Shown here piece by piece: positions 27,321 to 42,300 of a stretch of DNA of 64,000 bases. The notes below the pieces were generated by a model. That model did no database searches. It saw nothing but the letters and a program-made list of their open reading frames with translations, and had not been told where the DNA came from. The stretch is from Fallopia convolvulus (Eukaryota > Streptophyta > Magnoliopsida > Caryophyllales > Polygonaceae). Position 1 is the stretch's first letter. Each line of letters opens with the position of its first letter. The stretch is taken from NCBI GenBank assembly GCA_964016875.1, contig OZ024722.1, positions 19,908,576-19,972,575 on the forward strand, written 5' to 3'. The position numbers and the translations under genes were made by a program.

Positions 27321-30300
27321 TTACCAATGGGTGTCTTGTTAACACGTGATTTGTTAATTATGTGTTGTAAAATAGTTTGTGGTGTCCTTCACCTTGTATC
27401 TGGTATCAATGAAGGGTCAAGTCTGTAATTAAAATTGACAATTCCTGCCTGCAATTTCCTTCATAGCTGCTTGTATTGTAATGATTTTATCCGTTTAAGC
27501 TTCAAATTTGACGTAGATTTTTTTTTTTAAATCTAGTTGAGTTGAACCTGAATCTAGTAGGTTTTTACCACTTCACCTTGACCACTATAAGAAATTTCAT
27601 TGAGTAGTGATACTGTAATTCTCTTGATCCCACTGTCAAGAGTCATTTTAGGTTAGAACATTGGATAGTTGTTGTTCCCCATTTGTAGAATTTATCACGC
27701 ATTTAATTTCGTGCGTAATAAATTCTAAAGAGAGATTTACAGATGATCCAGTTCTCTGATATAACTCGTGGTACAAAAGAACACCATTTTAAAATGGTGT
27801 TTTTTCTCTAATTTGTCAACACCATTTTAATGTGTTGATTGTTCCGAAAACACCATTTTAATATGTTGATTGTTCCAAATATCAGAAAAAACACCATTTT
27901 AACTAAAGAAGTTTAAGACGATGTTTGGGTTGTTGTGGATGGATGGACTAGGATTGTCTTTCTTGCCAGTCAAAGGGATTTGGCTAGTGTACAAGAAAGT
28001 GGAAGTTTTTCTGAACTGGATTATAAGGTCATTTGAGGTACCTAGAGGGAATGTACTGTATTGTAATAAATATTTTATATCTAAATGTTGGCAACATAGG
28101 CACGGGGCAATGGAAATGGGTTTGCATTTAAGTTCATCATATCATCCGCAAACAGATTGTTAGACTATAAGAAGATTCAGATTATAAAGGATATATTAAG
28201 ATCTTGTGTGTTGGATTGGTGATGTAAATGGTCTGATTACGTGGAAATTGGTAGAGCTTGCTTACCATAATTGTTGGTAATCCTTGATACAGATGGCATC
28301 GAATGATGTTTTGTATGGCCCCAAGTGTAGAATGTCATTGTATTGGGATGACCCATTATGATTTGATAAAGAAAGTGGTTAAGATCCGAGAGTGCATGAT
28401 ACTTGCACAAAATTCTTAGCAACCTTATGCAGATAAAGGGAGACAACCATTAAAATGTGGGGTAGGATAACATGTATAGTAAAAGGGGATTGCCTACTCG
28501 TAAAGTTAAAAAGTTTTGGGTGAAAGGGAAATTGAGTCATCGGTACATCGGGCCATTTGAGATTCTCAAAAGAGTAGGTGAGGTGGCCTACAAGCTAGCA
28601 TTGTCACCAAACTTGGATGGAAGCAATTGAAGGACACTCTGGTTAGAACTATGTGAGATCTAAAGATTCACATAAGATTCATAAGAGAATAGTGGTTGCT
28701 ATACAATGACTAAGGGTAAGGAAAACATGAGTAGAGTTGAAATTCCCTCAGGACCACAAAGACCAAGAGTTTCCAAATGAAGATGCAAGTAGGCTAAGGT
28801 CACGACAGTAGAACATAGGGTTAGGAACTTACCCCAAATGGTTTAGAATAAGGAGAATAGAAAGTCAAAATGAGGAAGGGAGAAGTCAGGAGATGGATCC
28901 AGTTTTAGTGGATCGTAGGGATGTATGGCTACATTAGTAGGGCTATTGAATATTTGCAAGTTTATTGACCGTAAAGGGGATATTCATAGTATATACTTTG
29001 TAGAAGGAGATTTGACCTAGTAGTAAAACTAATTGGGACATAAGGATCAAGCGATAAATGACTTTTTGAGTCAAATAGACAAGGATGATGGTAAGGAAAA
29101 ATTTATCCAAGGGGAGTTAGGGATATTATCCTGGATGTAAGGAGAAGTTAGCCTGTTAATATGAGTTGTGTTGTTCAAAAGTGAAGTGTACCGGCTAGTT
29201 AAGACAAGTCCTTCATGAGTCTTGTAGTGCAGGCTATTCCTAGATAGCTAAGTTGAATGAGCATTGGAGTATATCTTCATGAAGAAAGTTGCGGAGTTAA
29301 GAAATATCGTTGGTATTGATTTAGTGGTCTCAACGAGGAGTTGAGAAGGCCACTTGGGAGAATGAGACAGAATAAGATAAAGCTATATAGAGTTGTAGCT
29401 GAGTTTAGTTAAGACCTTAAAGAGTAGAAGTTAGAAGTGTGTGAGAGCCTAGCTTGTGGATGGAAACTAACTGTGTGCTTTGTTTGACTTGACTTTGTGT
29501 GCTTGACATGTTTGATAGTTGCTTGTGGTGCAATTTTTGATATGCTTATGGATAAAACTCCGGGTCCCGATGGATTCACAGTATTGGTCCATTGTGGTTC
29601 CTCAATAATCTTAGCAGTCAATGCTTTCTTTCATTTTGGACACATGTTGCGTTCAATAAATAAATCTTTTATTACGTTAATCTTTAAAGTTACAAGTCCG
29701 CAATCCATTGGTCATACGGTTTATAAAGTAAAAACAAAAATCCTTGCAAATCGAATCTCACATATTCTTCCAAGTATTATTCATCCTTTGCAAGGGGCTT
29801 TTGTTAAAGGTCAGTTAATACAAGATAATATACTTATAAGTCATGAAAATTTTCATTCTTTTCATAAAAAGAAAAAAGGTTGTAAAGGGTGGATGACTTT
29901 GAAGATATACATGGAAAAACCTTATGATAAGCTAGATTGGGATTTTATTAGGCAAATTCTTCTTAAATTTGGTTTTAACCTTCATTGGGCTAGTTTAGTT
30001 ATGACTTGTATTTCTACTACTTTTTCTTCCGTTTTAGTTAATAAACCCTATCGTGAGTTCTCTCCCAGTTTTGGTATCAGACAAAGCGATCCTTTGTCTC
30101 CGTTTATTTTTGTTATAACTATGGAATATCTAGCCAGAACGCTTCAAAATGAATCTGTTCAACTAAACCCTCATGTAGGTATTCAATTACAGGTAAAACC
30201 TCTATAAATTAATAGGGTTGGGACCATGATATTTTATTATTTTATAGAGATAATAATTAACTAAAATTAATATTTATTAATTTCAAGAGATTATTTTAAT

Positions 30301-33300
30301 AAAAGCTTTGAAAATGCACTATCATACAAGATTTTATTGTAGGATTTTAGAAGGCTATGAGTTGGGACAATCTGATTCATGTAAGATTAATGTTTTGGCT
30401 GCTATCAATCTTGTAGGCTTGGCTTGGATGGTTAATGTTGAGCAAGAGGCAATAGCAAATTGTTTTAGACATTGCAAAATTCGTTCATGATATGAAGTCT
30501 CAAGGAATGATTATAGTTGACATTGCAAAATTTGTTTTTAAAACAACGCTGGAAATGTTGGATCCATAAGAAAAGTTAGAGATGAGCTCCAAATAGAACT
30601 GAGAAAAAACAAACAACACTACAATCATATTTCATTAGATTTTCTTAGTTATGACTATGTAATTTTTTATATAATTATTAATTTATGATATTAATGGGAC
30701 CTTATATTTACATAGTGGTTTTTTTAAAAATATTTTATCTTATTATCTTATCGAAATTTGTTAAATTTTGCATTAGCCCAAGTCGGGACCGGAAAAAAAT
30801 ATTAATTTAGAGAGTTTATTAATTTATCGAGTATTAATTTAGAGAAGTTCTACTATAGTTAAAAATGGGACTTGTATTTCGTTATAAAGTTTCGTAGATG
30901 ATACTTTAATTTTTTGCAAATGCCACACATTCTAATATGAATTATATTACAAAAATTCTTACAACTTCTACTCGAATCTCTAGACTCTCTATTAATTATC
31001 ATAAGAGTACGTTCCAAACTTTAGCTAATATTTCCATACTCTCTTCTATATCCCTAGCAAGTATTCTAAATATTCAGATTACTACTACAATGGAAAAATA
31101 TTTGGACATTCCTATTTTAAAAGGTAGGATCCAGAATGCAATGTTTTCTAAAACAATTACTAAACTTAAAACACAACTATCCCAATGGAAAGAAAATTCC
31201 ATTTCTCAAGTTGGTCGAACAATTTTAATTTAATCAAATTTGCTTGGTCAAGGTAGTTATTTAATGCAAAGTTTATTGCTCCCAAAAGGGGTATGGGAAG
31301 GCATTGATAAAATTAATAAGTCCTTTTTTAGGAATAAATTTAATTCTAATCATCATCCTCTGTGTAGTTGGGAAAAAAATTTGCTCTCCTAAAGAAAACA
31401 AAGAAGTTGGGTAGCGGACTGCTCAAAATGTTAATATTTCGCTTAAAATGAAACTCCTTTGGAAAATTTTAACTGAACCCGGTAATTTCTGGATGAGAGT
31501 AATAAAGGATACATATTTAGGATCTCAAGATTTATTCCAATTTCAAAAGAAAACTAGTTCTTGGCAATTTGGACGATTACTTAATATCAAGGATTTTTTT
31601 CAAAAGGAGTGAAATGGATTTTGGAAAATGGTAATTCTATAAAATTTTGGTCTCATAAGTGGATTGGGGATTCAAATCTTCTTTGTTATTTTTATAATAA
31701 TAATCCATTGCTTAAAGTCTATGTTTTTATTTCGTCATCTAAAACTTGGGATGTCCAAGCTCTTAGCAATTTATTACCTCCTATAGTGATAGACTTAATT
31801 TCTAATATAAGGATTCCTCTCACAGATTTTGAGGATCAGGTTGTGTGGCTTCCATGTTTAGATGGGTGTTTCACAGTCCAGTTGGCTTCTACTCTTATAA
31901 ATGAATCACGAAATATAAATAAAAAGGTTATTCTTGAATTTGGAAAACAAAATTGCCACCTAAAATACATATTTTTTTTTATGGAAATCTTGTGTTGATT
32001 GTCTTTCTACTACTGATAAATTAAATCGATTTTATAATTATGTCCCCCATTGTTGTTCTCTATGTGATCTTGAAAATGAAAATTTAAATCATCTCTTCTT
32101 CCATTGTTCTTTTAAAAAGAAAATGATTGCTAAATTGGAGTCCAAATTACGGTGCTATTTTGACTTAGCTACTTCATGGAGTTTTAATGACAATTTAATT
32201 TCAACTCTTAACATAAATAGCAATAAAGATATTCTTTGTTTTCTATGGTGGTTTATTTGGAGTCATAGGAATGCGATTATTTTTAATCCTACTAGGATTA
32301 TTCCTAACCTTTTACCTTGTGATTTGGCTTTTACCCAATTTCTTCAATGAGAATCTGCAAATTCTAATTCTTGAAAAAGGGGACAAACAAACCTAAAAGG
32401 AAAAATGGTGCCTCTTGGCTAAAACCTCCTCCTTTATGGGTAAAACTCAATTTTGACGCCTCCAAACAAAGAATTCTACTACTTTTGCTAGTTTTATTAT
32501 TAGGAACCATAATAGTGTAATTATAGGCTATGATCGAATTCTTCTTCAGCCAATGTTAATTTTAAAAGCAGAAGCGTTTGCTCTTCTTGAAGGTTTTAAA
32601 GTTTTTGTAGCAATGCAGATTGATAAATTATTTATTGAATGAGACAATTTAATTCTTATTAATTTTTAAAAAATGTTTGGAAAGTTCCATGAGAAATATT
32701 ATCAATCATTCAAGACATTCGAAATTTGGTGTCGGATTTTCGTGATGTTGTTTTTTTTCCATTGTCTTAGGGAAGCTAACTCAGCCGTTGACTTCTTAGC
32801 AAGAAGACAAGTCAGTATTCTACAGCTTCTTCATGCAATCTCATCCTCTTGCCTGGATTTGCGCTTTGATGATAATTCTTTAGTTAGGTTAAGACATTTG
32901 TTTCGTCTTCAACTTTTATTGTTCAATTTTTTCAAGATCATCCGATGTGATGAATTAGGTTGGCCTTGTAATATTGGGACAATCTAATGTTTGCTTTGTA
33001 ATGACCTAGTAGCTCATTTTATCAAATAAATAGAAAATTTTGTTAATTTTTATTATTTAAGGATACTTATTTTTTTTATAGAGTTTATTTATTTATTTAT
33101 AGGATTTTAGTTTTAAAACAATGATGTTTAACCTATAATACCCTTTGACATAGGTTATAAAAACCGTTTATATAATTATACTCCCTCTGTCCCTAAGAGC
33201 ATGTGCACTGGTAAACCACATTTGTTTGGTCATGAGATTATTTTATTAGTTTTTTTCGTGATTTAATTTTTTCTTTAAAATTACCCTATCTCCCCTCCTT

Positions 33301-36300
33301 TTTTTAAACATGTCAAAGTGTCAAGTGTATGCCCAAATAAAATCTTGGTCATGAGTATGACCAAATTCTCTATCTCTCTCTCTTCATTTTTAACCCTCTC
33401 ACTCCTCATTTAATATTTTTTTATATTGATGACCAAAATTGGTTAACCAATGGCAATGCTCTAAATGTTCTTCTCATTTCCACTTGTGCACAATAATTAA
33501 GACCATGTGCAATGGGAGTTCCTTATTTTAGTTGCTTAAGAGTACTTAACTATTATTATAATATTTTCTCTTCTTTCAACATTACACAAGCACCCCCATT
33601 TGTTTTTTTCACTCCAATAGAGCAACTCTATGGTACTTAGTACCAATTTATTTCTTTTCTACCTTTAATTTTTCATACCAAAAGTATAAAATTGAATGAC
33701 ATGTGGCAAAATATTATTGGTTAGAAGTTAATAGGAGAGTGTTTGGAGAGTGCTTGTACAAGCACTTGGCCTATTAGTGTTTAGCATTTTTCATTTTTGT
33801 TTACCCAAAAATTATACAGGTACCCCTTAAGCACCATTAAGCACCCACCATTGTACATGGCCTAAGAAAAGTTGTTTTTAGGATTTGATGAAAGAGTAAA
33901 GTAGGAAGAAAGTGTTGGAAAGTAGGACAAAATGCTGGAAAGTGGGAAAGAAGTATTGGAAAGTGTGAGAAAGTGTTAAAAATGATAAAAGGGATAAAAA
34001 AAAAAGTAGAATTCAGGGTAATTTTCAAAGTTTTATGAGACAATGTTGTCATTTGTCCACCACCTAAAATAGAAAATTTTAGAAATTGAAAGAACAAAAA
34101 GATACTCAAAAAGGAAATGGAAAGATCATTTACGGACGGAGGGTGTATTTTTTTTTTTTGGTAGAAGGAGAGACGGTACTTTCCGTCTCCTCAAGGGGGA
34201 ATTTTATTAATACGAAAAAATGCTAAGTAGTAATCAAACGGAGGGTGTATTATATTAAGGTGGATGAGTAGATGCCAACGCATGCATCCAAAAGGAGATG
34301 ATTGATAGGATATTCGGATCCACGCATTTCTGACTCAGCCCTCCTTTTTAAGTACAATCTTCCTCTTCTTATTCTGAATATGCACAAAAATCTTTTCATC
34401 ACGCTCTCATATGGTGCGTGCCTCACCGTTCAATCAATCTAACTATGAATGAGCCTATTATGACATATGATTAGTTTTTTACAATTAGTGGTAGATTAAA
34501 ATTAAAATAATAGGATTTGTCTAGTGTCTAGTCATGATGTATATTAATAATTGAAGTTTGTCTAGTGTCTAGTCACGATCTCCTTTGCCCGTTTCGTTTA
34601 GGAATAATTCAAATTTATATCAGCATTTGCTTAAATTAAAGGGACGAGAATGAATAATTTTCATAACGGTTAAATACATTGAGTGTATATCCAATTTAAA
34701 ATTAGGATATGAGTGATTATTATTTCAACCCGATTCCTATTATAGAAATAAATAGAGCATAAGAAAAATTTTAGAATAGATTTTGTGGAGGTGAAGTTTC
34801 CCCACATCGTGATTTCAGGAAAAAAAAACTTGTTTTTTATATAAGTTATCAAACTACTTCTCCTACTCTAGATTAATATTAGAATAAAATTTTACTGAAT
34901 GTATGTGCTATGCCAATATGTGCATATACGGAGACCCGAAATCATAATTGATATGTACACGTAGAGTTATCAAAATTCAACCTGACTCGAACTAACTGTC
35001 TGGAAAATTTAGGGTTTAAACCCGATCAAAAAACAATGGTCATAGAAATTAAAGACTCAACCCGACTAATCCGAACTCGATTGAGTTGACACCTGAAATC
35101 TATTGAGTTGACCAAAATTATTATTTTTTTAAAAATTATGAGTTGATCCAAACTCGTCCAATAAGATGTTATAACCTGATCTGATTTAACCTGTAATCCG
35201 TACTCAAACTTTACCGATCTCACCCATTCGACAGCTCTTATTCATTCGTTATGTTAGTAAAGGATGGATAACTAATTGGATTTTTCGAAAATCGTCCATG
35301 CTTGCTTGGTCCATAAAAAGTTAGCTAACGCAAATATGACTGATACGGACTCGATTGAATTGAAACCTGCAACCCATCGAGTTGACCCGAATTATATTTT
35401 TGAAAAAGAAAAACATTTATTTAAAATATTATAATATATTTTTATTATTAAAGTATATAAATTTATATTATTATTATTATTATTAAATAATACTCCGTAT
35501 TATTTAATTAAAATATTATTTTAACATGTACTCCCTCCGTTTCAAAATAGTTGTTCTTAAAGCCATTTTTTCTTGTTTCAAAATACTTGTTCATCTAACT
35601 TTTTTTTTCCATTTATACCCTTACCTATACCCCACATTACACATATCCCAAAATTTATTTTTTTTAGTTGCATCTCCCAAAGTGTACTTATAGGGGTAGT
35701 TTGGGTAAAAAAAAAATTCCTTAATAAGTGTGCAATTTTGTCTAAGATCAACTATTTTGAAACGGAGGGAGTATAAAAAGTTATTAGTACTTTTGATCCG
35801 TTGAATTGATCAAAATCCGTTCAATAACCTGTCATAATTCGACCCGATTTAACCGTTTGACAGCTCGGATCATCTGCTATGTTGATGTAGGATGGATAAC
35901 TAATTGGATTTTGGACAATCGTCCATGCTTGCTTGGTCCATAAAATGTTATTAACAAGTCTCTTCATCATCTAATTCTAATTCTAATTCTAAACGTGCTT
36001 GGCTTTAGTAGGCGAGTTGGGTCAACGCCAAAATATGAATGGCCTCCAGATCTGGATGTGTTGGACTGTGAATCATGCCAAGCATGTATCTATGAAAACA
36101 AATTAAATCAATCATCAACTTGTTGGAAAATGCCGAATATCAAACCAAATATATATTATTAAATGGATTGGATATTTATAGCTAGGGACACGCCGAGATT
36201 TCGGATAATTTATCATCGAGGACAGAAGACCATCCCCGAATTTATTATTTATAAGCAAGGGCTCAAGATTCACAAGTGAGAGGCTGTGGTTTTTCGTGTC

Positions 36301-39300
36301 AAGGACTTGACCCACTTTCCTATTTACAAGCAAGGACACTAAATTCTTATCAGACGAGGACTTATCCGTTCTTCCTATTACCAAGCAAGGACATGCGTTT
36401 TCGGACTATAAATAACCAGCTTTAATTTCTAGCTTGTTACTCTACACGTACAATATATCAATCAATCAATCAATCCACATATTCATTCATTAGCAACCCT
36501 AGCTACTTGTTGAATTGGGTCTTCATTACATATATATCGACTCCTCATTAGCAAATCTAGCTCCCCTTTTAATTTCTTTTGTAGCTAGCTAGGGCAAATA
36601 TGACCGTCATTGTCGAGCAACCGGTTCTCGGTATGTCTTGCATTCTTCTTCTTCTTCTTCTTCTTCGTCTTGTACATGCATTCTTTTCGAATGGCATGCT
36701 TATTTAATTAGGTGAGTACGTGTGTGGATGTATAATCCAACATGTCCGTTACTTTGATCAATATATCCTTCGATTTTCTGTTTAGATATTTATATTTACA
36801 TACGTAAACTCAGCATATATATATATTGATCCATCAATTTCATGATTGTGATCTCTTATTTCTTCAAAACATGTACGTACGTTATATAGTTTCAAAACCC
36901 TAATACACATAATTATATATATATAAAAAAAAAAGAATCCGTATCTTTAGTCTAAACAAACTTATTGTATGACCTCTCGCCGAGTAATTAGCTTGGTCAG
37001 AACTCTTTTATTACTATTACTTGCTGATTTGAAGTCATATAGCAATTAAGGATATGATTAATTATGAACACACAGAAGAAACCCAAGTGGAGGAGAAGGC
37101 AAGAGAGGAGGAGGTGAAGGAATTGATATTGGATGGTGCATTCAAAGTTAAGGGTTATGGTGGAACAAAGGACATGTCCAAGTTATTAGAGTCGTCAGCC
37201 CAAGGGTTTGACGCTCCCGATATCAACTCTTACGGCAACACCTTCAGGGACTATGCTGCCGACACTCACCGAAAGAGGATCGTCCAGGAGTTTTACAGGA
37301 AAAACCACATCAAGCAAACCGTTGACTTCGTAAGTAGTCAACATATATATATATATATATTCACAATCTAAGTATACAATCTAAGTATACATAAATACTT
37401 AAGAATGGAATATTGAAACGGGCAGGTGAAGGGTATGAGAGAGGAGTACATGAAGTTTGATAAGGCGGAGATGAGCATATGGGAGTGCTGTGAGCTGCTC
37501 AACACGGTGGTGGATGAAAGCGACCCGGACCTGGAGGAGCCCCAGATCCAGCATCTCCTTCAGACCGCCGAGGCCATCAGGATGGACTATCCCAATCAGG
37601 ACTGGCTCCACTTGACCGCTCTCGTTCATGATCTTGGCAAAGTCCTCGTCCATCCAACCTTTGGGGGCCTACCCCAGTGGGCTGTTGTAGGCGACACTTA
37701 CCCCGTTGGCTGTGCTTTCCATCAATCCATTGTCCATCACCAGGTAGCTAGCTTCCTTCCTTCCTTCGTTCATTCGTCAATATATTTTTATTAATTCAAA
37801 AAAATGTACCTTACTTACCTAACAACAACAACGTAGCAGTTCTTCAAGGACAGCCCTGATTTTCAAAACCCAAACTACAACACCACCAACGGTATCTACT
37901 CTCAAGGCTGCGGCCTAGAAAATGTCCTCATCTCTTGGGGCCACGACGACTACATGTATTTGGTATGTATTAATTGAATTGAATCATCGATCTATGTAAC
38001 ACTAATTAATCGGGTTTATTACTTATAATTGATTTGCAGGTTGCCAAAGAAAATGGCACAACTCTTCCCCCAGCTGCATTGTTCATAATCCGATTCCACT
38101 CTTTCTATTGTAAGCCTGCATCACGTTGAATCAAGGATCGGTTTCAGCTGATGAAACTGAATTTAAACTGATGATAATTCGATTGCATTTGCAGCTCTGC
38201 ACCAAGCAGGAGCATACCAACACTTGTTGAACCAAGAGGATAAGGAGAATATGAAATGGCTCCACATTTTCAAGTACTTATCACTCATTCTTCAGTTTCC
38301 ATCATATACCTCTACTTCTTTAATTAATGTGATTTTCACCTACTTATCATCGGAATTAATTAATTAATTATGTGATTAAAATGTGTAATTGGCAGCAAGT
38401 ACGACCTATACAGCAAGAGTCATGTCCGGGTTGATGTTGACAAGGTTAAGCCATATTACCTTTCACTCATTCACAAGGTAATTGTAATTCCTAATCTCTC
38501 TACTCAAATTTCTTCTATATTAATTATATATTCATCTCAGCAACGTACTCAACTCTATGATTACAATGATAACATTGTAACATTACTACGATATATATGC
38601 AGTATTTCCCAGCCAAGCTTAGGTGGTAAATTCATGGTAAAATTGTTTGATTTGAAGGAAGAACGAATAAGAGATGGGTTGAGCTCAAAGAAGATCGACT
38701 TATATGCACGCCGTGTGATTGATCGAATAAGCTTAGGGTTCCCATCATTGTTTGTAAAATCCTTCCATCTCTATGTATCATTTCATTTGAAAGTTCGGTT
38801 AAAATGAAAATAATATTAAAAAACTCCCTTGCCTTTATCATCATTACATGGGCCGATCTCAATTGGGCCTTTCCTCCAGCCGATTCTTCATCCTCCAACC
38901 ATATGCTGTCATTTGATCATGCAGACATGTAAAAACAGAGTTGGTTAGTTGATTAGTACTTTGTGAAATGTTTGTGTGCCCAAACTAAATTTATATGTGA
39001 ATGAGGTATCTTCTGATAAATACTTCTACAGTCAATAATATGGTGTCAAAAAGAACACACTAGCTAGACAAACAAGCTGTTAGATTTCGGGGACCGAAAT
39101 AAATCATTATTTTTTTATATGTTGCACTAAATCATTCTGAGTACAATTCTTATTAGTTCTTCCAACTCATTGAAAACTCAAATATCTCTTATATATACAT
39201 ACACAACTACAAGGGAAAAAATTGATGTCTTGACTCTTGATCAATCAAACAATACAATTACAATACTCTTCTCCTCAGAGTCCGAAGCCATTGCACGCTG

Positions 39301-42300
39301 GGCTGCTAATCACAGGCAGCTCGTTGGTGTAATATTCTGCAACACTGATCCTTTTCATCTTGTCTTCAGTGGCTGATTTGCTCTCCACTTCCACTTGCTT
39401 AGGCGATGGACTAATCTCCTGCTTTGCCATGGTGGCATGGAAGCATGGCTGGTTTGTTGAGGATAGGAGACGAGCCCACATTCGATCAGTTATCACCACG
39501 TGGTTGTGTTTCTCAATTATGTGCTGCACACCATATTAGAGGCCGATTAAGGAGTATTCTAATTAACATAGGCAGTATAAACGCCTTTGGCATTACCGGA
39601 CATTAAAATTCAGAATATAGTACTTGATTTAATATGCATTACACATCTATGACCAAAAGTAGCATTACATATAGATGTATCATACTGCGCTATATTTTGG
39701 GCCTACCAAACAGCCCTTATTCTTTTTGGCATTATATTGCAGAAAACATGCCATATAATGAATGTATTTTGTATTCAAACAGGCGCTTACATGGAAAGGT
39801 ATATAGCATTGTCTTCCATTGACTTGCCCGACAGTAAAGCCAGTGTAACCAGCCATAGCTCCGTGAACCGCGCTCTGAGCAAGAAGAGTACAATATACGT
39901 TGTCTGATGCATTACTTGGAATTGCTCTTATCATATATGTAGGATCTGCAAAGTACATATAAAAAGCCTAAGAAGGAAGATTTTAATCGGTATTCTGATG
40001 ATCACACTCTTGCAGCTTTTTATTTAGCAATACAAAAAGGGCAACTTACCTATGTACTTGAGAACTATATCTGTCTTTTTCTTCTGAAAATGAGCCTGTA
40101 AAAGGAAATAAAGAAAGAACAAAGCCATTTAATGTACTGATATATACACAAGAAACATAATCTATTCTCACTCAAAAATTGTTAAGTGATGAGAAACTAT
40201 GTACTTTGATCATATCAGACAACCATTGGCCAACATCTTTGTGAAGGACGTTTCCTGACTGATCAACTTGCCCACTATTCTCTCCAGCACCCTCAGCAAC
40301 CACAATGACCATGTGGCCATTTTCCTTGAGGCATTTCTCTATGAATTCGAAAAGCCCGCCTTGCCCTTCTAGGAAAAAGGGTGACTCTGGAATCAAGCAA
40401 CAGTCTACATCTCTGTTGGCAAGTGTAGCATGCATTGCAATGAATCCTACACACAAAAACCTTTTAGTCCACTGAAAAATTGCATATAATCTGCCCAATA
40501 ACATATATGAGTATCATGAAACACCTCAGCTCAATTAATCTCCAGACCTTTCGTGATGCTTTGCTTAGTAGATATACCATTTTCGATACAAAGCTTACTT
40601 ATAACTGATGGGCAACTTTGCATGATATTATTAGAGTGTTCTAGAATCTATTTTTTAAGTTTTATGTGATTCTGATTGGTGACATATCTAGGACTGGAAT
40701 ATAAATAAGGGCATAAGCCTATGTTTTGCATGTGTTTGATCTTTTTCACTAACATTTGTCCATGAGGTCAAAACATGTAAGCATACCACTGTGGCGACCC
40801 ATAAGCTTGACAAGACCAATCCCATTCTCAGCGCTCTCGGCCTCAACATGTGCAGCGTTTATAGCGCGTTGAGCCTCCTCCACCGCAGTATCAAATCCAA
40901 AAGATTTGTCAATAACCTGCAACCAGAATAGTAAAAGCAGTACTAAGAATCAGGCTGAATGTCAGATTCAAAAGTGGGAAGAATGAAACAGCAGCAATAT
41001 ACTTAATTACCGGAATGTCATTATCAATAGTCTTAGGAATTGCTGCAACAGAAACCTGAAGACCTCTCCTCCTTATCTCCTGCAAGTTGGATGCTTCCAA
41101 TTGTTAGATCACACCAAGAAATGGCTTCAGAAAGGAAGTGGACCAGTAAAGAATTTATACCTCATATATAACTGAAGCCCCCTTTTGTGTTCCATCTCCT
41201 CCAATGATGTAAACCTGTTTAGTAACAAATAAAGAAATAGAGCACTCAAATTTTCAGCTTGGAAAATTTGGTTCCTTCACACAGATTATAATGTAGACAC
41301 AGTTGTGAAATTTACCTGGTTTATTCCGCGATCTTGGATGCTGTCAACAATTTTTGAGGTAACATGGCCTCCTCTTGAGGACCCGAGTACCGTCCCACCT
41401 CTCTTGTGGATGTTATTCACAGACTTAGGAGTCAAAGGAATTGTGTCTCTTGCATAGAAGCCTTTGTAGCCTCCCTATGGAATGGATTTTGGTAGAATTC
41501 AGCTTTGATAATCAGCAAGAGATGTTCATTCATAGAGCATATATGAATGCATTTTTATACCTGGATACCGCAGATGTCCTTGACACCATACATGTGATCC
41601 AAGCTGCAAACGATTTCTCTAATGACTGTGTTGAGCCCTGGACACAGACCTCCACATGTAACAATACATGCTCGTACGTCTTCCGACTTGAAATACACCT
41701 GATTGATATAGGAGAACCTCCAATTTAGCTTCATGCTTATTGCTAGTGGGACAAAATAACTAAGAATTTACCTTCTGACGGGGCCCTGCTCGCCGAAAAT
41801 GCCTCCCTCTTTCCCCATCTTTGTGTTGAATTGCCTGCAAGTGCTTAGTAATATTAGTCAGACAAACCAGTTTGATGCACAATAGATGAAGAATTGAGAA
41901 ATTTACACTTTGCACAACTGTGTCTTCGTAGTCAACAAAATATTGCCTGGTAGAAAAAAAGCGAAAGAAGGTGTCAAAGTGATTATTGTAAATTTATTAG
42001 CATTTGAATAAATAATTTGGACTGATTCCATTGGAAAGAGATGGATGATCTAACAACTTACTTCACACCCGCATAAGCAGGGTTTTTCTCCAGTGGGTTC
42101 GAATAAAACTGCATACACAAATCAAGAACGAATTCGGATCAGTAACGAAATTTACAGCCAACTAAGACATCAATAAGGGCAAAAGAAGACATCTATTCAA
42201 GTCTGTTGAATCAAACTTGAAGACTGACGAAAATTTGTAACTAATGATGAGGAAAACCGATTAGTATACTCGACGAATGGGAATCAGGATCCAATTCTGA